A stretch of 64,000 nt of DNA from Streptomyces prunicolor NBRC 13075 (GCF_000367365.1 NZ_BARF01000054.1:62001-126000), one strand, 5' to 3'; positions 1 to 9,010 are shown, counted from the stretch's first letter. Numbers and translations are program-made. Notes: generated by a model from the sequence alone, not told the origin.

Positions 1-1
1 G

Positions 2-973
2 CCCGGTCTGCCGCCGACCGGGCCGCTGCCGTCCGCGGGTGACTCGGTGCGCGAGAAGATCTCGAATCCGGTGCTGCCGTTGCCCACGGGGCCCACTGAC
101 CCGGTCTTACTGGAGGAGGCGCTCAACGAGCTTGAGCGCATGGTGGGGTTGGAGCCGGTCAAGCGCCAAGTCAAGGCGTTGTCGGCCCAGTTGAACATGG
201 CTCGGCTGCGGGCCGGGCAGGGGTTGCCGGTTCAGCCGCCGAAACGGCACTTCGTCTTCTCCGGGCCGTCGGGTACCGGCAAGACCACCGTGGCTCGCAT
301 TCTCGGGCGGGTCTTCTACGCGCTGGGGTTGCTCGGCGGGGACCATCTGGTCGAGGCGCAGCGGGCTGATCTGGTCGGTGAGTATCTCGGCCAAACGGCC
401 GTGAAGGCCAACGAGTTGATCGACTCGGCGATCGGTGGCGTCCTCTTCGTCGATGAGGCGTACTCGCTCTCCAACTCCGGTTACGGCAAGGGCGATGCGT
501 ACGGCGACGAGGCCTTGCAGGTGCTGTTGAAGCGGGCCGAGGACAATCGCGATCACCTCGTGGTGATCCTGGCGGGCTATCCGGAGGGCATGGACCGGTT
601 GCTCGCCGCCAACCCCGGGCTGTCGTCCCGCTTCACGACTCGCGTCGACTTCCCTTCGTACCGGCCGCTTGAACTCACCTCTATCGGCGAGGTGTTGGCG
701 GCGGAGAACGGTGACGTGTGGGACGAGGAGGCGTTGGACGAGCTGCGGTCGATCGCCGGGCACGTGGTCGACCAAGGGTGGATCGACGAGCTCGGCAACG
801 GTCGGTTCCTGCGGACCCTGTACGAGAAGAGCTGTGCGTATCGGGATCTGCGGTTGTCCGTGTATCCCGGGATGTTGTCGCGGGATGACCTGTCGACTTT
901 GCGGTTGCCGGACCTGATGCAGGCGTATGGAGAGGTGTTGTCGGGGCGGGGGCCGGGTTCTGCCGGGATGTGA
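2..973 (+). CDS. AAA+ ATPase of the CbbX/SpoVK type, 3' part
   Basis: The open frame runs in from the window edge without a stop, so the true start lies upstream; the GTG at 47 is only the first visible start codon. Numbering from it, a Walker A motif GPSGTGKTT lies near residue 73, the Walker B LFVDEA near residue 134 and an arginine-finger region (LSSRFTTRVDFPSY) near residue 192, followed by a C-terminal lid. This order is that of CbbX/SpoVK single-ring remodelling ATPases. Streptomyces encode several such proteins, some linked to type VII secretion (EccA-like), but nothing visible here identifies the substrate. The gene stops at 973 and is convergent with the CorC pair; a repeat-rich spacer separates them. 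Confidence 0.85.
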   Translation, partial: PGLPPTGPLPSAGDSVREKISNPVLPLPTGPTDPVLLEEALNELERMVGLEPVKRQVKALSAQLNMARLRAGQGLPVQPPKRHFVFSGPSGTGKTTVARILGRVFYALGLLGGDHLVEAQRADLVGEYLGQTAVKANELIDSAIGGVLFVDEAYSLSNSGYGKGDAYGDEALQVLLKRAEDNRDHLVVILAGYPEGMDRLLAANPGLSSRFTTRVDFPSYRPLELTSIGEVLAAENGDVWDEEALDELRSIAGHVVDQGWIDELGNGRFLRTLYEKSCAYRDLRLSVYPGMLSRDDLSTLRLPDLMQAYGEVLSGRGPGSAGM

Positions 974-1014
974 ACTGCGGTGCGCGAGAGCTTGGTTGGA
1001 TCTGTCTGTTCGCG

Positions 1015-1092
1015 GCTGCGGGTGCGTTGTGGCTGGTTGCGGGTGCGGGTCCGTTGTGGCTGGTCGCGCAGTTCCCCGCGCCCCTTGGGTGG
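1015..1092. repeat. Dispersed intergenic repeat, copy 1
   Basis: The core GTTGTGGCTGGTCGCG is followed within 15 bases by CCCCGCGCCCCTT. A second, shorter sub-copy (GTTGTGGCTGGTTGCG) lies immediately before it. The same core recurs near 24139-24221 and 40984-41060, always between genes. It codes for nothing recognisable and sits just past the stop of the AAA ATPase gene. Confidence 0.75.
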
Positions 1093-1099
1093 GGACGGG

Positions 1100-1672
1100 G
1101 GACCCGTGTCTGTCAGGTGCCGTCGGCTTCGAGCCTCGGCCAAGCGACGACGGCTTCGGGCCCTCAACCACACATCGCCCGCTTCACAGCCGTAGCCGCA
1201 CACCGCCGAGCTCAGGCCCTCAGCGCGGCGCCGTCGGCTCCAGGCCCCAGCTGATCGACGCCGGCTCCAGTCCTCTCCACCGTCAAGCGCCGCGAGCCTC
1301 AGGCTCGAACACTCACCGCCAGCTTCAGACCCCGGCCACAGATCGCCGCCCTCAGGCCTCAGCCAGACGCCGCCGACCTCGGATCTCAGTCAGACGCTGC
1401 CAGCCCCAGGCTCAACCAGACGACGCCCGGCCCGTATCAGTCCCCGGCCAAGCGACGCCCGCTCCACGCACAGCCCCACACCGCCGACTTCAGCCCTTAG
1501 CCAGGCGACGCCCACTTCAGCCCTCAGGCCAGACACCGCCCGCTTCACAGCCGTAGCCGCACACCGCTGACTTCAGCCCTCCCCCAGGCACCGCCCACCT
1601 AGGACCCCAGCCACGCGACGCCCGCTCCAGAATCTCAGGCCAGACGTCGCGCCCCGCTTCAGACTTCCGCCC
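1100..1672. repeat. Degenerate C-rich tandem repeat block, non-coding
   Basis: This 570-base stretch between convergent genes is built of imperfect units of about 30-36 bases resembling GACGCCCGCTTCAG followed by CCTCAGGCCAG. A 30-base segment is exactly duplicated at 1176-1205 and 1537-1566. Open frames exist on both strands only because the region lacks A/T-rich stops; none has a recognisable domain, and the repeated composition argues against coding. Confidence 0.6.
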
Positions 1673-2749
1673 TCAGCCGGCCACCGCCTGTTTGAGTTCT
1701 GCCGTCCGTGGCTGTGTCGGTGCCGGGACCTCTCGGTGGGCCGGGTCTGTTACCTCGCCCACCAACAGCTCCAGGACGTCCTCCAGGGCGACCAGGCCGA
1801 GCACCTTGCCGGAGGCGTCCGCCACCTGAGCCAGGTGAGTGGCCGCTCGGCGCATGACCGTCAGAGCGTCGTCCAGGGGGAGTTCGGCTCGGAGGGTGGT
1901 CATCGGGCGCCAGATCTGTTGGGGGACCGCTCGCTCCGACTCCTCCAGGTCCAGTACGTCCTTCACGTGCAGGTAGCCCATGAAGGCGCCGGTCTCCGCC
2001 GCGATCGGGAAGCGGGAGTAGCCGGTGCGGGCCGTGAGGGCGACGATTTCGCCCGGGGTGACCGAGGGGCTGACCGTGACCAGGTTCTCGCGGCGGAGGA
2101 GGACGTCCGTGACCGGGCGGGAGCCCAACTCCAGGGCGTCTTCCAGGCGTTCTTGTTCCTCCGGGTCGAGGAGGCCGGCCTGGCCCGAATCCTCCACCAG
2201 GCGGTTTAGCTGTTCGCTGGTGAAGACGGCCTCGACCTCGTCCTTGGGTTCGACGTGGAAGAGGCGCAGGATGCCCTGGGCGACGGCGCCGAGGGCGATG
2301 GTGATCGGCTTGCAGATCCGGGCGAAGGCGACCAGGCCGGGGCTGAGCCACATCGCGGCCTTCTCCGGCGCGGCCATCGCGAGGTTCTTCGGGACCATCT
2401 CGCCGATGACGAGGTGGAAGAAGACGACCGCGGCGAGCGCGAGGATGTAGCCGAGGGGGTGGATCATGCCCTCGGGCAGGTGCATCCACTGGAAGACCGG
2501 CTCCAGGACGTGCGCGACCGTCGGTTCGGCGACCGCGCCGAGCGTCAACGAGCAGACGGTGATGCCGAATTGGGCCGCCGCCATCATCTGCGGCAGCCGC
2601 TCAAGGCCGTAGAGGACCTGTCGGGCGCGGGCCGTGTTGAGGGGTTCGATCTGGCTGCGGCGGACGGAGACGAGGGCGAACTCGGCGCCGACGAAGAAGC
2701 CGTTGGCGAGCACCAGCAGGACGGCGAAGAGGAGTTGGAGGACGGTCAT
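1673..2749 (-). CDS. DUF21/CBS-pair membrane protein (CorC/HlyC, CNNM family)
   Basis: A 358-residue protein. The N-terminal DUF21 transmembrane domain begins LLFAVLLVLANGFFVGAEFA and spans about residues 1-190, with further hydrophobic segments and the family-typical GEMVPKNLA motif. A CBS pair follows at about residues 210-330 (GYSRFPI..., VLGLVALEDVLELLVGEV). CNNM/CorC relatives export Mg2+ or support ion homeostasis; the old haemolysin label is historical. The short C-terminus lacks the CorC_HlyC domain present in its partner. Its ATG overlaps the partner's stop by ATGA, so the two are translationally coupled and probably form a heteromer. Confidence 0.88.
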   Translation of the reverse strand: MTVLQLLFAVLLVLANGFFVGAEFALVSVRRSQIEPLNTARARQVLYGLERLPQMMAAAQFGITVCSLTLGAVAEPTVAHVLEPVFQWMHLPEGMIHPLGYILALAAVVFFHLVIGEMVPKNLAMAAPEKAAMWLSPGLVAFARICKPITIALGAVAQGILRLFHVEPKDEVEAVFTSEQLNRLVEDSGQAGLLDPEEQERLEDALELGSRPVTDVLLRRENLVTVSPSVTPGEIVALTARTGYSRFPIAAETGAFMGYLHVKDVLDLEESERAVPQQIWRPMTTLRAELPLDDALTVMRRAATHLAQVADASGKVLGLVALEDVLELLVGEVTDPAHREVPAPTQPRTAELKQAVAG

Positions 2750-4080
2750 CGGGCCGCCTCCATCACGTTCACGGCCGGAGTCGTGCGGACCAGGCGGACT
2801 CGTTCGGCGCGGTAGTGGCCCACCTGGCGGACCGAGAGCCGCCAGCCCGGGAGTTCGGCCTTGTCGCCGGGGGCCGGGATGCGGCCGAGGAGGTCGGCCA
2901 CCAGTCCGGCGACCGTTTCGTACGGGCCCTCGGGGACGTCGAGGCCTATGCGTAGGAGGATGTCGACTCGGCAGCTGCCGTCCGCGTCCCAGGCCGGCTT
3001 GCCGTCCTCCGGTGGGGCCGCGGCGAGTTCCGGTACGTCCTGGCCGTCGTGCTCGTCGCGAACCTCGCCGACGAGTTCCTCGACGATGTCCTCCAGGGTG
3101 ACCACGCCCGCCGTACCGCCGTATTCGTCGACCACGACGGCGATCGGCTGTTCGCTGCGCAGCCGGGCCAACAACGGTTGCACGGGCAGGGTCTCGGGGA
3201 CCAGTACCGGGGACTTGGCGATGCTGGTGACGGAGGTGCGGAGGCGGTCGTGGGAGGGCACGGCCAGCGCGTCCTTGAGGTGGACCATGCCGACGATCTC
3301 GTCGATCTTCTCGCGGTAGACGGGGAAGCGGGACAGACCGGTGGCCCGGGTCAGGTTGACCACGTCCTCGGCGGTCGCCGACGACTGGAGCGCGCTGACC
3401 TTCACGCGCGGGGTCATCACGTGCTGCGCGGTCAACTCGCCCAGCGACAGCGTCCGTACGAAGAGATCGGCGGTGTCCTGCTCCAGCGTGCCGGCCTGCG
3501 CCGAGTGCCGGGCCAGGGAGACGAGTTCACCGGGGGTACGGGCCGAGGCCAGTTCCTCGGTGGGCTCCACGCCGAGAGCGCGGACGAGCTTGTTGGCGAC
3601 GGTGTTCAGTGCGGCGATCACCGGGCGGAACAGCTTCGCGAAAGCGTGCTGCGGGGCGGCGACGAAGCGTGCGACCTGCAGGGGTCGCGACACCGCCCAG
3701 TTCTTGGGCACGAGCTCGCCGATCACCATCTGCACGGCGGAGGCCAGCAGCATGCCGACGACCACGGCGACGCCGGAGACGGCACCCTCGGGGATGCCGA
3801 TCGCGCTGAACGGGCCGTGCAGCAGTTCCGCCAGGGCCGGTTCGGCGAGCATGCCGACGACCAGGGAGGTGATGGTGATGCCGAGCTGGGTGCCGGAGAG
3901 CTGGAAGGACAGCTCCTTGAGCGACTCGACGACCGTGGCGGCCCGTCGGTCGCCCTCGGCGGCGGCCTTCTCGGCCTCGGGACGCTCCACGGTGACGAGC
4001 CCGAACTCGGCCGCGACGAAGAAGCCGTTGGCCAGAATCAGCAGGATCGCCGCTCCGAGGAGCAACAAGGGGATGGTCAT
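2746..4080 (-). CDS. DUF21/CBS/CorC_HlyC membrane protein, first of a pair
   Basis: A 444-residue protein with the same fold as its downstream neighbour plus the full C-terminal CorC_HlyC domain. The DUF21 domain spans residues 1-190 (LLLLGAAILLILANGFFVAA, then VIGELVPKNWA). CBS repeats follow (LSRFPVYREKIDEIVGMVHL and VVDEYGGTAGVVTLEDIVEE). The last 90 residues form the CorC_HlyC fold (SCRVDILLRIGLDVPEGPYE...). The acidic VTLEDIVEELVGEV strand is the family signature. It is first in a two-gene leftward operon. The 175 bases upstream (4081-4255) are comparatively A/T-rich around 4215-4240 and probably hold the promoter. Confidence 0.9.
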   Translation of the reverse strand: MTIPLLLLGAAILLILANGFFVAAEFGLVTVERPEAEKAAAEGDRRAATVVESLKELSFQLSGTQLGITITSLVVGMLAEPALAELLHGPFSAIGIPEGAVSGVAVVVGMLLASAVQMVIGELVPKNWAVSRPLQVARFVAAPQHAFAKLFRPVIAALNTVANKLVRALGVEPTEELASARTPGELVSLARHSAQAGTLEQDTADLFVRTLSLGELTAQHVMTPRVKVSALQSSATAEDVVNLTRATGLSRFPVYREKIDEIVGMVHLKDALAVPSHDRLRTSVTSIAKSPVLVPETLPVQPLLARLRSEQPIAVVVDEYGGTAGVVTLEDIVEELVGEVRDEHDGQDVPELAAAPPEDGKPAWDADGSCRVDILLRIGLDVPEGPYETVAGLVADLLGRIPAPGDKAELPGWRLSVRQVGHYRAERVRLVRTTPAVNVMEAAR

Positions 4081-4255
4081 GCCGCCGCCTCGATATGTCG
4101 GGAGGGGGCGGCGCAGGTACTACAGGACGATCCGTCCATCGCTGGAGGGAATCACTCCTCGGGTCGCAGGGTGCCTCTGAAGACAGGGGGAACATCGGTG
4201 GCGGAGGCGGGAACGAAAAACGCCACCGACAACAGATTAATCAAGACATGGCCCT

Positions 4256-4699
4256 CTACGGCAGATCCCTCAGCGACCGGTCCTCGGCGAGCGCCCGCAG
4301 AGTGCGCGCGTCGGCGATGGCCCGCTCCTTGGCGATACCGGGCTGGATGCCCAGCGCGGGCTGGCTGGTGCCGTCGCTGAGGTTGAGGAACACCCAGGGA
4401 TCGCCGGGGCGCAGATTCACCTGGAGGATCTCGGCCCACTCCAGATGGCGCCTGCTGACGATGTTCACGACGGTGACACCGGACTCGTCGGCGACGACCT
4501 TCACCCGCGCGAGCAGGGCCAGCACGGCGAAGAGGATGGCCCCCGTGAAGACGAAGCTGAGCTTCTCCCCCGGGGTGAGCTGCTCCAGCAGCATCGCGAC
4601 GGTCGTGATGACGACGAAGATCGCGACGCCCGCGGTGAGCAGCACGGCACGGGTGCGGCCCGGCCGGAACGTGACCGGCAGGGCGGGGAGTTCGGACAT
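4256..4699 (-). CDS. Small membrane protein with bacterial PH-like domain
   Basis: A 147-residue protein. Two adjacent hydrophobic helices (about residues 19-38 and 49-66) are followed by a compact beta-rich segment (VKVVADESGVTVVNIVSRRH, WAEILQV, GDPWVFLNLSDG) matching bacterial PH domains that sit at the membrane. Function is unknown. It lies 26 bases behind hisG in the same direction, so it is probably the last gene of the rib-his transcript. No catalytic residues are evident. Confidence 0.75.
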   Translation of the reverse strand: MSELPALPVTFRPGRTRAVLLTAGVAIFVVITTVAMLLEQLTPGEKLSFVFTGAILFAVLALLARVKVVADESGVTVVNIVSRRHLEWAEILQVNLRPGDPWVFLNLSDGTSQPALGIQPGIAKERAIADARTLRALAEDRSLRDLP

Positions 4700-4725
4700 G
4701 GTCGGCGTGATCCTCGGTGTGTTCC

Positions 4726-5583
4726 TCAGAGACGGCAGGCATGGATGGCCGTCGTCAGGATGGCCCGGGCGCCGATGTCGTACAGGTCGTCCATGATCCG
4801 CTGCGCTTCCTTGGCGGGGACCATCGCGCGGACGGCGACCCAGCCCTCGTTGTGCAGCGGGGAGACGGTCGGGGACTCCAGGCCGGGGGTGAGCGCGACG
4901 GCCTTCTCCAGCTGCTCGACCCGGCAGTCGTAGTCCATCATCACGTACGTCCGGGCGACCAGGACGCCCTGGAGGCGGCGCAGGAACTGCTGGACCTTGG
5001 GCTCCGCAGTGTCGTCCGTCGGGGCGTCCTTGCGGCGGATGACGACGGCCTCGGACTTCATGATCGGGTCGCCGAAGACCTCAAGTCCCGCGTTGCGCAA
5101 GGACGTTCCGGTCTCGACGACGTCCGCGATGACCTCGGCGACACCGAGTTCGATGGCGGTCTCCACGGCACCGTCGAGGTGGACCACGGCGGCGTCGATG
5201 CCGTTGTCCGCGAGGTGCTTGGCGACGATCCCCTCGTACGAGGTCGCGACCGTCTTGCCCTTGAGGTCCGCCATGCTGCTCGCCGCGCCCGGCTTGGAGG
5301 CGAAGCGGAACGTGGAGCGGGCGAAGCCGAGCGGGAGGATCTCCTCGGCGCTCGCGGCCGAGTCGATCAGCAGGTCGCGGCCGGTGATGCCGATGTCGAG
5401 GCGGCCGGAGGAGACGTAGATCGCGATGTCGCGGGGGCGGAGGTAGAAGAACTCGACCTCGTTGACCGGGTCGACGATCCGCAGTTCCTTGGACTCCCGG
5501 CGCTGCTGGTAGCCGGCCTCATGCAGCATGTCCGCCGCAGGTCCTGACAGGGAACCCTTGTTGGGGACGGCGATGCGCAGCAT
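4726..5583 (-). CDS. hisG: ATP phosphoribosyltransferase, long form
   Basis: This enzyme catalyses the first step of histidine biosynthesis, condensing ATP with PRPP to phosphoribosyl-ATP. The 285-residue length and C-terminal ACT-like domain (about residues 210-285, ARTYVMMDYDCRVEQ...VAVRAMVPAKEA) mark the long, histidine-feedback-inhibited HisG-L form. The N-terminus LRIAVPNKGSLSGPA and the PRPP-loop segment VVETGTSLRNAGLEV are diagnostic. The gene lies 83 bases behind hisE, the usual actinomycete pairing, in which the next pathway step is encoded immediately upstream. Confidence 0.96.
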   Translation of the reverse strand: MLRIAVPNKGSLSGPAADMLHEAGYQQRRESKELRIVDPVNEVEFFYLRPRDIAIYVSSGRLDIGITGRDLLIDSAASAEEILPLGFARSTFRFASKPGAASSMADLKGKTVATSYEGIVAKHLADNGIDAAVVHLDGAVETAIELGVAEVIADVVETGTSLRNAGLEVFGDPIMKSEAVVIRRKDAPTDDTAEPKVQQFLRRLQGVLVARTYVMMDYDCRVEQLEKAVALTPGLESPTVSPLHNEGWVAVRAMVPAKEAQRIMDDLYDIGARAILTTAIHACRL

Positions 5584-5666
5584 GAGGTCGGCTTCCTTCG
5601 CGTGAAAAGTGGTGCAGAAAGGGGTGATGAAAGGGGTGAACTGTCGGAAACGGTTCTAAAGGGTTT

Positions 5667-5939
5667 TTACAGGTGGGCGTAGACGTCGTCCAGCGAGATT
5701 CCGCGGGCGACCATCATCACCTGGACGTGGTAGAGCAGCTGCGAGATCTCCTCGGCGGCCGCTTCCTTGCCCTCGTACTCGGCGGCCATCCAGACCTCGG
5801 CGGCCTCTTCCACGACCTTCTTGCCGATGGCATGGACGCCCTTGCCGACCAGCTCTGCGGTGCGGGAAGTGGCGGGGTCGCCGGTGGCGGCCTTCTGCTG
5901 GAGCTCGGTGAAGAGCTCCTCGAACGTCTTATTGGACAT
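5667..5939 (-). CDS. hisE: Phosphoribosyl-ATP pyrophosphohydrolase
   Basis: A 90-residue all-helical MazG-type pyrophosphatase that converts phosphoribosyl-ATP to phosphoribosyl-AMP, the second histidine step. The metal-binding acidic cluster KKVVEEAAEVWMAAEYE is intact. I chose the ATG at 5939 (MSNKTFEEL); an in-frame GTG at 5951 would add only MGGI. It begins 34 bases after the ribH stop without an evident terminator, so it is likely read through from the riboflavin operon. Confidence 0.95.
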   Translation of the reverse strand: MSNKTFEELFTELQQKAATGDPATSRTAELVGKGVHAIGKKVVEEAAEVWMAAEYEGKEAAAEEISQLLYHVQVMMVARGISLDDVYAHL

Positions 5940-5973
5940 GATGCCGCCCACTTTACGGGTTGTGGTGGTCGGC

Positions 5974-6459
5974 CTAGCGCCAGGGTTCGGATACCGAGCG
6001 GAGGGTGGCCGCCGTAGCCACCGCCGCCGTCACCGCCTCGTGCCCCTTGTCCTCGTTCGAGCCCTCCAGGCCCGCCCGGTCCAGGGCCTGCTCCTCGGTG
6101 TCGCAGGTCAGGACGCCCATGCCGACGGGGACGCCGGTCTCGACCGAGACCTGGGTGAGGCCCTGGACCACGCCCTGGCACACGTACTCGAAGTGGGGGG
6201 TGCCGCCGCGGATGACGACACCGAGGGCGACGATCGCGTCGTAGCCCCGGCCCGCCAACACCTTTGCCACGACCGGGAGTTCCCAGCTGCCGGGGACCCT
6301 CAGGAGGGTCGGCTCGTCGATCCCCAGGTCGTGCAGGGCGCGCAGCGCGCCGTCCACCAGACCGTCCATCACCTTTTCGTGCCACTGTGCCGCGATGACG
6401 GCGACCCGCAGGTCTCCGACGTTGCGTACGGACAGTTCGGGTGCACCCTTGCCGCTCAC
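5974..6459 (-). CDS. ribH: 6,7-Dimethyl-8-ribityllumazine synthase
   Basis: Condenses 5-amino-6-ribitylaminouracil with 3,4-dihydroxy-2-butanone 4-phosphate to lumazine, the penultimate riboflavin step. The 161 residues carry the family signatures VPGSWELPVVAKVLA, ALGVVIRGGTPHFEYV (active-site His) and GVLTCDTEEQALDRAG. The usual assembly is an icosahedral or pentameric cage. It is the last dedicated gene of ribB-ribM-ribA-ribH and lies 21 bases behind ribA. Confidence 0.97.
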   Translation of the reverse strand: MSGKGAPELSVRNVGDLRVAVIAAQWHEKVMDGLVDGALRALHDLGIDEPTLLRVPGSWELPVVAKVLAGRGYDAIVALGVVIRGGTPHFEYVCQGVVQGLTQVSVETGVPVGMGVLTCDTEEQALDRAGLEGSNEDKGHEAVTAAVATAATLRSVSEPWR

Positions 6460-6480
6460 GTCTCTCCTCAGTTCCTGTTC

Positions 6481-7770
6481 TTACTGGTTGCCGCAGGTGG
6501 ACACGGGGGCCGTGTCCAGCCAGGGCAGGTCGTGCCCCATCCGGTCCCGCTTGGTGCGCAGGTAGCGGAGGTTGTGCTCGCCCGCCTCTACGGGCATCGG
6601 CTCCCGGCCGGTGACCTTGAGGCCGTGCCGGACGAGCGCGTCGGTCTTGTCGGGGTTGTTGGTCATCAGGCGCAGGCTGTGGACGCCGAGGTCCTCCAGG
6701 ATCTGCGCGCCGGCGCCGTAGTCCCGGGCGTCGGCGGGCAGGCCGAGCTCCAGGTTGGCGTCGAGGGTGTCCCGGCCGCGCTCCTGGAGTTCGTACGCCC
6801 GGAGCTTGGAGAGCAGGCCGATGCCGCGTCCCTCGTGGCCGCGCAGGTAGACGACCACTCCCCTGCCCTCCTCCTGGATGCGCTCCAGGGAGGCCTCCAG
6901 CTGGGGGCCGCAGTCGCAGCGCAGGGAGTGGAAGACATCGCCTGTGAGGCACTCGGAGTGGACGCGGACGAGGACGTCCTCGCCGGTGCCGATCTCGCCG
7001 TGGACGAGGGCCACGTGCTCCACTCCGTCCACGGTGGAGCGGTAGCCGTAGGCCGTGAACTGGCCGTGGCGGGTGGGGAGTTGGACCTCGGCCTCGCGGC
7101 GGACGGTGGGTTCGGCGGTCTGGCGGTAGGCGATCAGGTCCTCGATGGAGATGATCGTCAGGCCGTGCTTGCGAGCGAAGGGGATCAGTTCGGGGAGGCG
7201 GAGCATACGGCCGTCCTCGCCCGCGATCTCGACGATCGCGCCGGCCGGGCGCAGGCCCGCCAGACGGGCCAGGTCTACGGCGGCCTCGGTGTGGCCGTTG
7301 CGGACAAGGACTCCGCCGGTGCGGGCGCGCAGCGGGAAGATGTGGCCGGGGCGGACCAGGTCGTCGGGCTCGGCGTTGCCGCTCGCCAGGACCTGAAGCG
7401 TGGTCGCGCGGTCGGAGGCCGAGATACCGGTGGTCACACCGTGAACGGCGGATGCGTCCACGGAGACTGTGAACGCGGTTTTCATCGACTCGGTGTTGTC
7501 CTCGACCATCTGCGGGAGCCGGAGCCGGTCCAGCTCGTCGCCCTCCATGGGGGCGCAGATCAGGCCGCGGCACTCGCTCATCATGAACGCGATGATCTCG
7601 GGGGTGGCCTTCTCGGCGGCGATGACGAGATCGCCCTCGTTCTCGCGGTCCTCGTCGTCGACGACCACGACGGGGCGGCCGGCCGCGATGTCCGCGATGG
7701 CCTGCTCGACCGGGTCGAGGGAGAAGTCCTCGAAACCGTCTGTGCTGTACAGGATCGGTGCCGCTGTCAT
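6481..7770 (-). CDS. ribA: Bifunctional DHBP synthase / GTP cyclohydrolase II
   Basis: A 429-residue fusion (RibBA in other nomenclatures). Residues 10-215 form the 3,4-dihydroxy-2-butanone-4-phosphate synthase (VVDDEDRENEGD metal site; VRPGHIFPLRAR). Residues 220-425 form GTP cyclohydrolase II, with the zinc motif CLTGDVFHSLRCDCG and the catalytic YLRGHEGRGIGLL. It supplies both precursor branches of riboflavin. The ATG at 7770 overlaps the ribM stop by four bases (ATGA), so translation is coupled; the long open extension to 8361 only runs over ribM in another frame. Confidence 0.96.
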   Translation of the reverse strand: MTAAPILYSTDGFEDFSLDPVEQAIADIAAGRPVVVVDDEDRENEGDLVIAAEKATPEIIAFMMSECRGLICAPMEGDELDRLRLPQMVEDNTESMKTAFTVSVDASAVHGVTTGISASDRATTLQVLASGNAEPDDLVRPGHIFPLRARTGGVLVRNGHTEAAVDLARLAGLRPAGAIVEIAGEDGRMLRLPELIPFARKHGLTIISIEDLIAYRQTAEPTVRREAEVQLPTRHGQFTAYGYRSTVDGVEHVALVHGEIGTGEDVLVRVHSECLTGDVFHSLRCDCGPQLEASLERIQEEGRGVVVYLRGHEGRGIGLLSKLRAYELQERGRDTLDANLELGLPADARDYGAGAQILEDLGVHSLRLMTNNPDKTDALVRHGLKVTGREPMPVEAGEHNLRYLRTKRDRMGHDLPWLDTAPVSTCGNQ

Positions 7771-8411
7771 GCCGGCGCTCCTTCCAGGACGGGCTGCGGT
7801 GCCTTGCGGGAGCGCAGCCACCAGTCGCGCATGCCCCACAGGACGAGCGCGCCGTAGATGACGTAGACGAAGCCGGAGAAGGCGAAGCCGTTGGCGAAGT
7901 TGAGGGGGACGCCGACGAGGTCGACGAGGAGCCAGGCGAACCAGAACTCGACCATGCCGCGGGCCTGGGCGTACATCGCGACGACGGTGCCGACGAAGAT
8001 GTAGGCGTCGGGCCACGGGTCCCAGGAGAGGGACGGGTAGGCCTTGAAGAGGGCGGCGACCGCGACCGTTCCCACGGCGGCGGAGCCGGCCAGGATCGCG
8101 CGCTCGCGCCAGGTGGCGAAGCGGGGGGTGATGTGGCCGTCGGCGGAGCCGCCCTTGCCGCGGTTCCACTGCCACCAGCCGTAGACCGCGACGACCATGA
8201 CGACGACCTGCTTGCCGGCGCTGCCGGAGAGGTGGGCGGTGGCGAACGCGGCGAAGAGGATCACACCGGAGACGAACTGGGTGGGCCAGCTCCAGATGGA
8301 CCGCCGCCAGCCGAAGGCGAGGCCGATCAGTCCGATAACGTTGCCGATCATGTCCGACCACTTGATGTGCTGGCCGAACAGGACGAAGGCCTCGGAGTTG
8401 AGCCAGTTCAC
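7767..8411 (-). CDS. ribM: Riboflavin transporter of the PnuC family
   Basis: A 214-residue protein with about six to seven hydrophobic helices and the PnuC-type features of RibM proteins (GLAFGWRRSIWSWPTQFVSG; VYGWWQWNRGKGG; WLLVDLVGVPLNFANG). In corynebacteria and Streptomyces the PnuC-like gene inside the rib operon is known to move riboflavin, not nicotinamide mononucleotide. The position between ribB and ribA, with four-base overlaps on both sides (8408-8411 and 7767-7770), supports that reading. Control is expected from the upstream FMN riboswitch. Confidence 0.9.
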   Translation of the reverse strand: MNWLNSEAFVLFGQHIKWSDMIGNVIGLIGLAFGWRRSIWSWPTQFVSGVILFAAFATAHLSGSAGKQVVVMVVAVYGWWQWNRGKGGSADGHITPRFATWRERAILAGSAAVGTVAVAALFKAYPSLSWDPWPDAYIFVGTVVAMYAQARGMVEFWFAWLLVDLVGVPLNFANGFAFSGFVYVIYGALVLWGMRDWWLRSRKAPQPVLEGAPA

Positions 8412-9010
8412 GGGGTCACCTCCCGCGCGCCCATCAGCCGCTCCACGTACTTGGCGATGACGTCGACCTCGAGGTTGACCGGGTCGCCGGGCTGCTTGTG
8501 GCCCAGCGTGGTCAGGCCGAGGGTGGTCGGGATCAGGCTGACCGTGAAGTAGTCCGGGCCCGCGTCGACCACGGTGAGGCTGATGCCGTCGACGGTGATG
8601 GAGCCCTTCTCGACGACGTAGCGCGTGAGGTCGGCCGGGAGCGAGATCTTGACGATCTCCCAGTTCTCGGACGGCTTGCGCTCGATGACCTCGCCGGTGC
8701 CGTCGACGTGCCCCTGCACGATGTGGCCGCCGAGGCGGGCGCCGAGGGCCATCGGGCGTTCGAGGTTGACGCGGGAGCCGACGGCGAGATTGGCCAGGCT
8801 GGAGCGGTTCAGGGTCTCGGCCATGACGTCGGCGGTGAACTCGTCACCCGCGAAGTCCACGACGGTCAGGCACACGCCGTTCACGGCGATGGAGTCGCCG
8901 TGCTTCGCGCCCTCGGTCACGACAGGGCCACGCAGGCGGAAGCGACACGCGTCGTCGAGGGTCTCGACAGCGGTGACTTCACCCAGCTCTTCGACGATTC
9001 CGGTGAACAC
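8408..9010 (-). CDS. ribB: Riboflavin synthase (alpha chain)
   Basis: Dismutates two lumazines to riboflavin. The 200 residues show the internal duplication of the family. The first barrel starts FTGIVEELGEVTAVE, with AVNGVCLTVVDF; the second contains HIVQGHVDGTGEV and SITVDGISLTVVDA. The start is the GTG at 9010, eight bases behind an AGGAGGA ribosome-binding site; the longer open frame to 9088 lacks one. Symbols differ: this is ribB in the Streptomyces operon nomenclature and ribE/ribC elsewhere. It heads the leftward rib operon. Confidence 0.95.
   Translation of the reverse strand: MFTGIVEELGEVTAVETLDDACRFRLRGPVVTEGAKHGDSIAVNGVCLTVVDFAGDEFTADVMAETLNRSSLANLAVGSRVNLERPMALGARLGGHIVQGHVDGTGEVIERKPSENWEIVKISLPADLTRYVVEKGSITVDGISLTVVDAGPDYFTVSLIPTTLGLTTLGHKQPGDPVNLEVDVIAKYVERLMGAREVTP

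Noticed and set aside
1176..1566. Possible CRISPR array in the tandem block
   Set aside because: Units are imperfect, there are no regular unique spacers, and no cas genes are in the window.
5717..7573. A 618-residue minus-strand frame through hisE, ribH and ribA in another reading frame
   Set aside because: Composition is Arg/Pro/Gly-rich with no motifs, while the overlapping genes are complete, recognised enzymes with ribosome sites.
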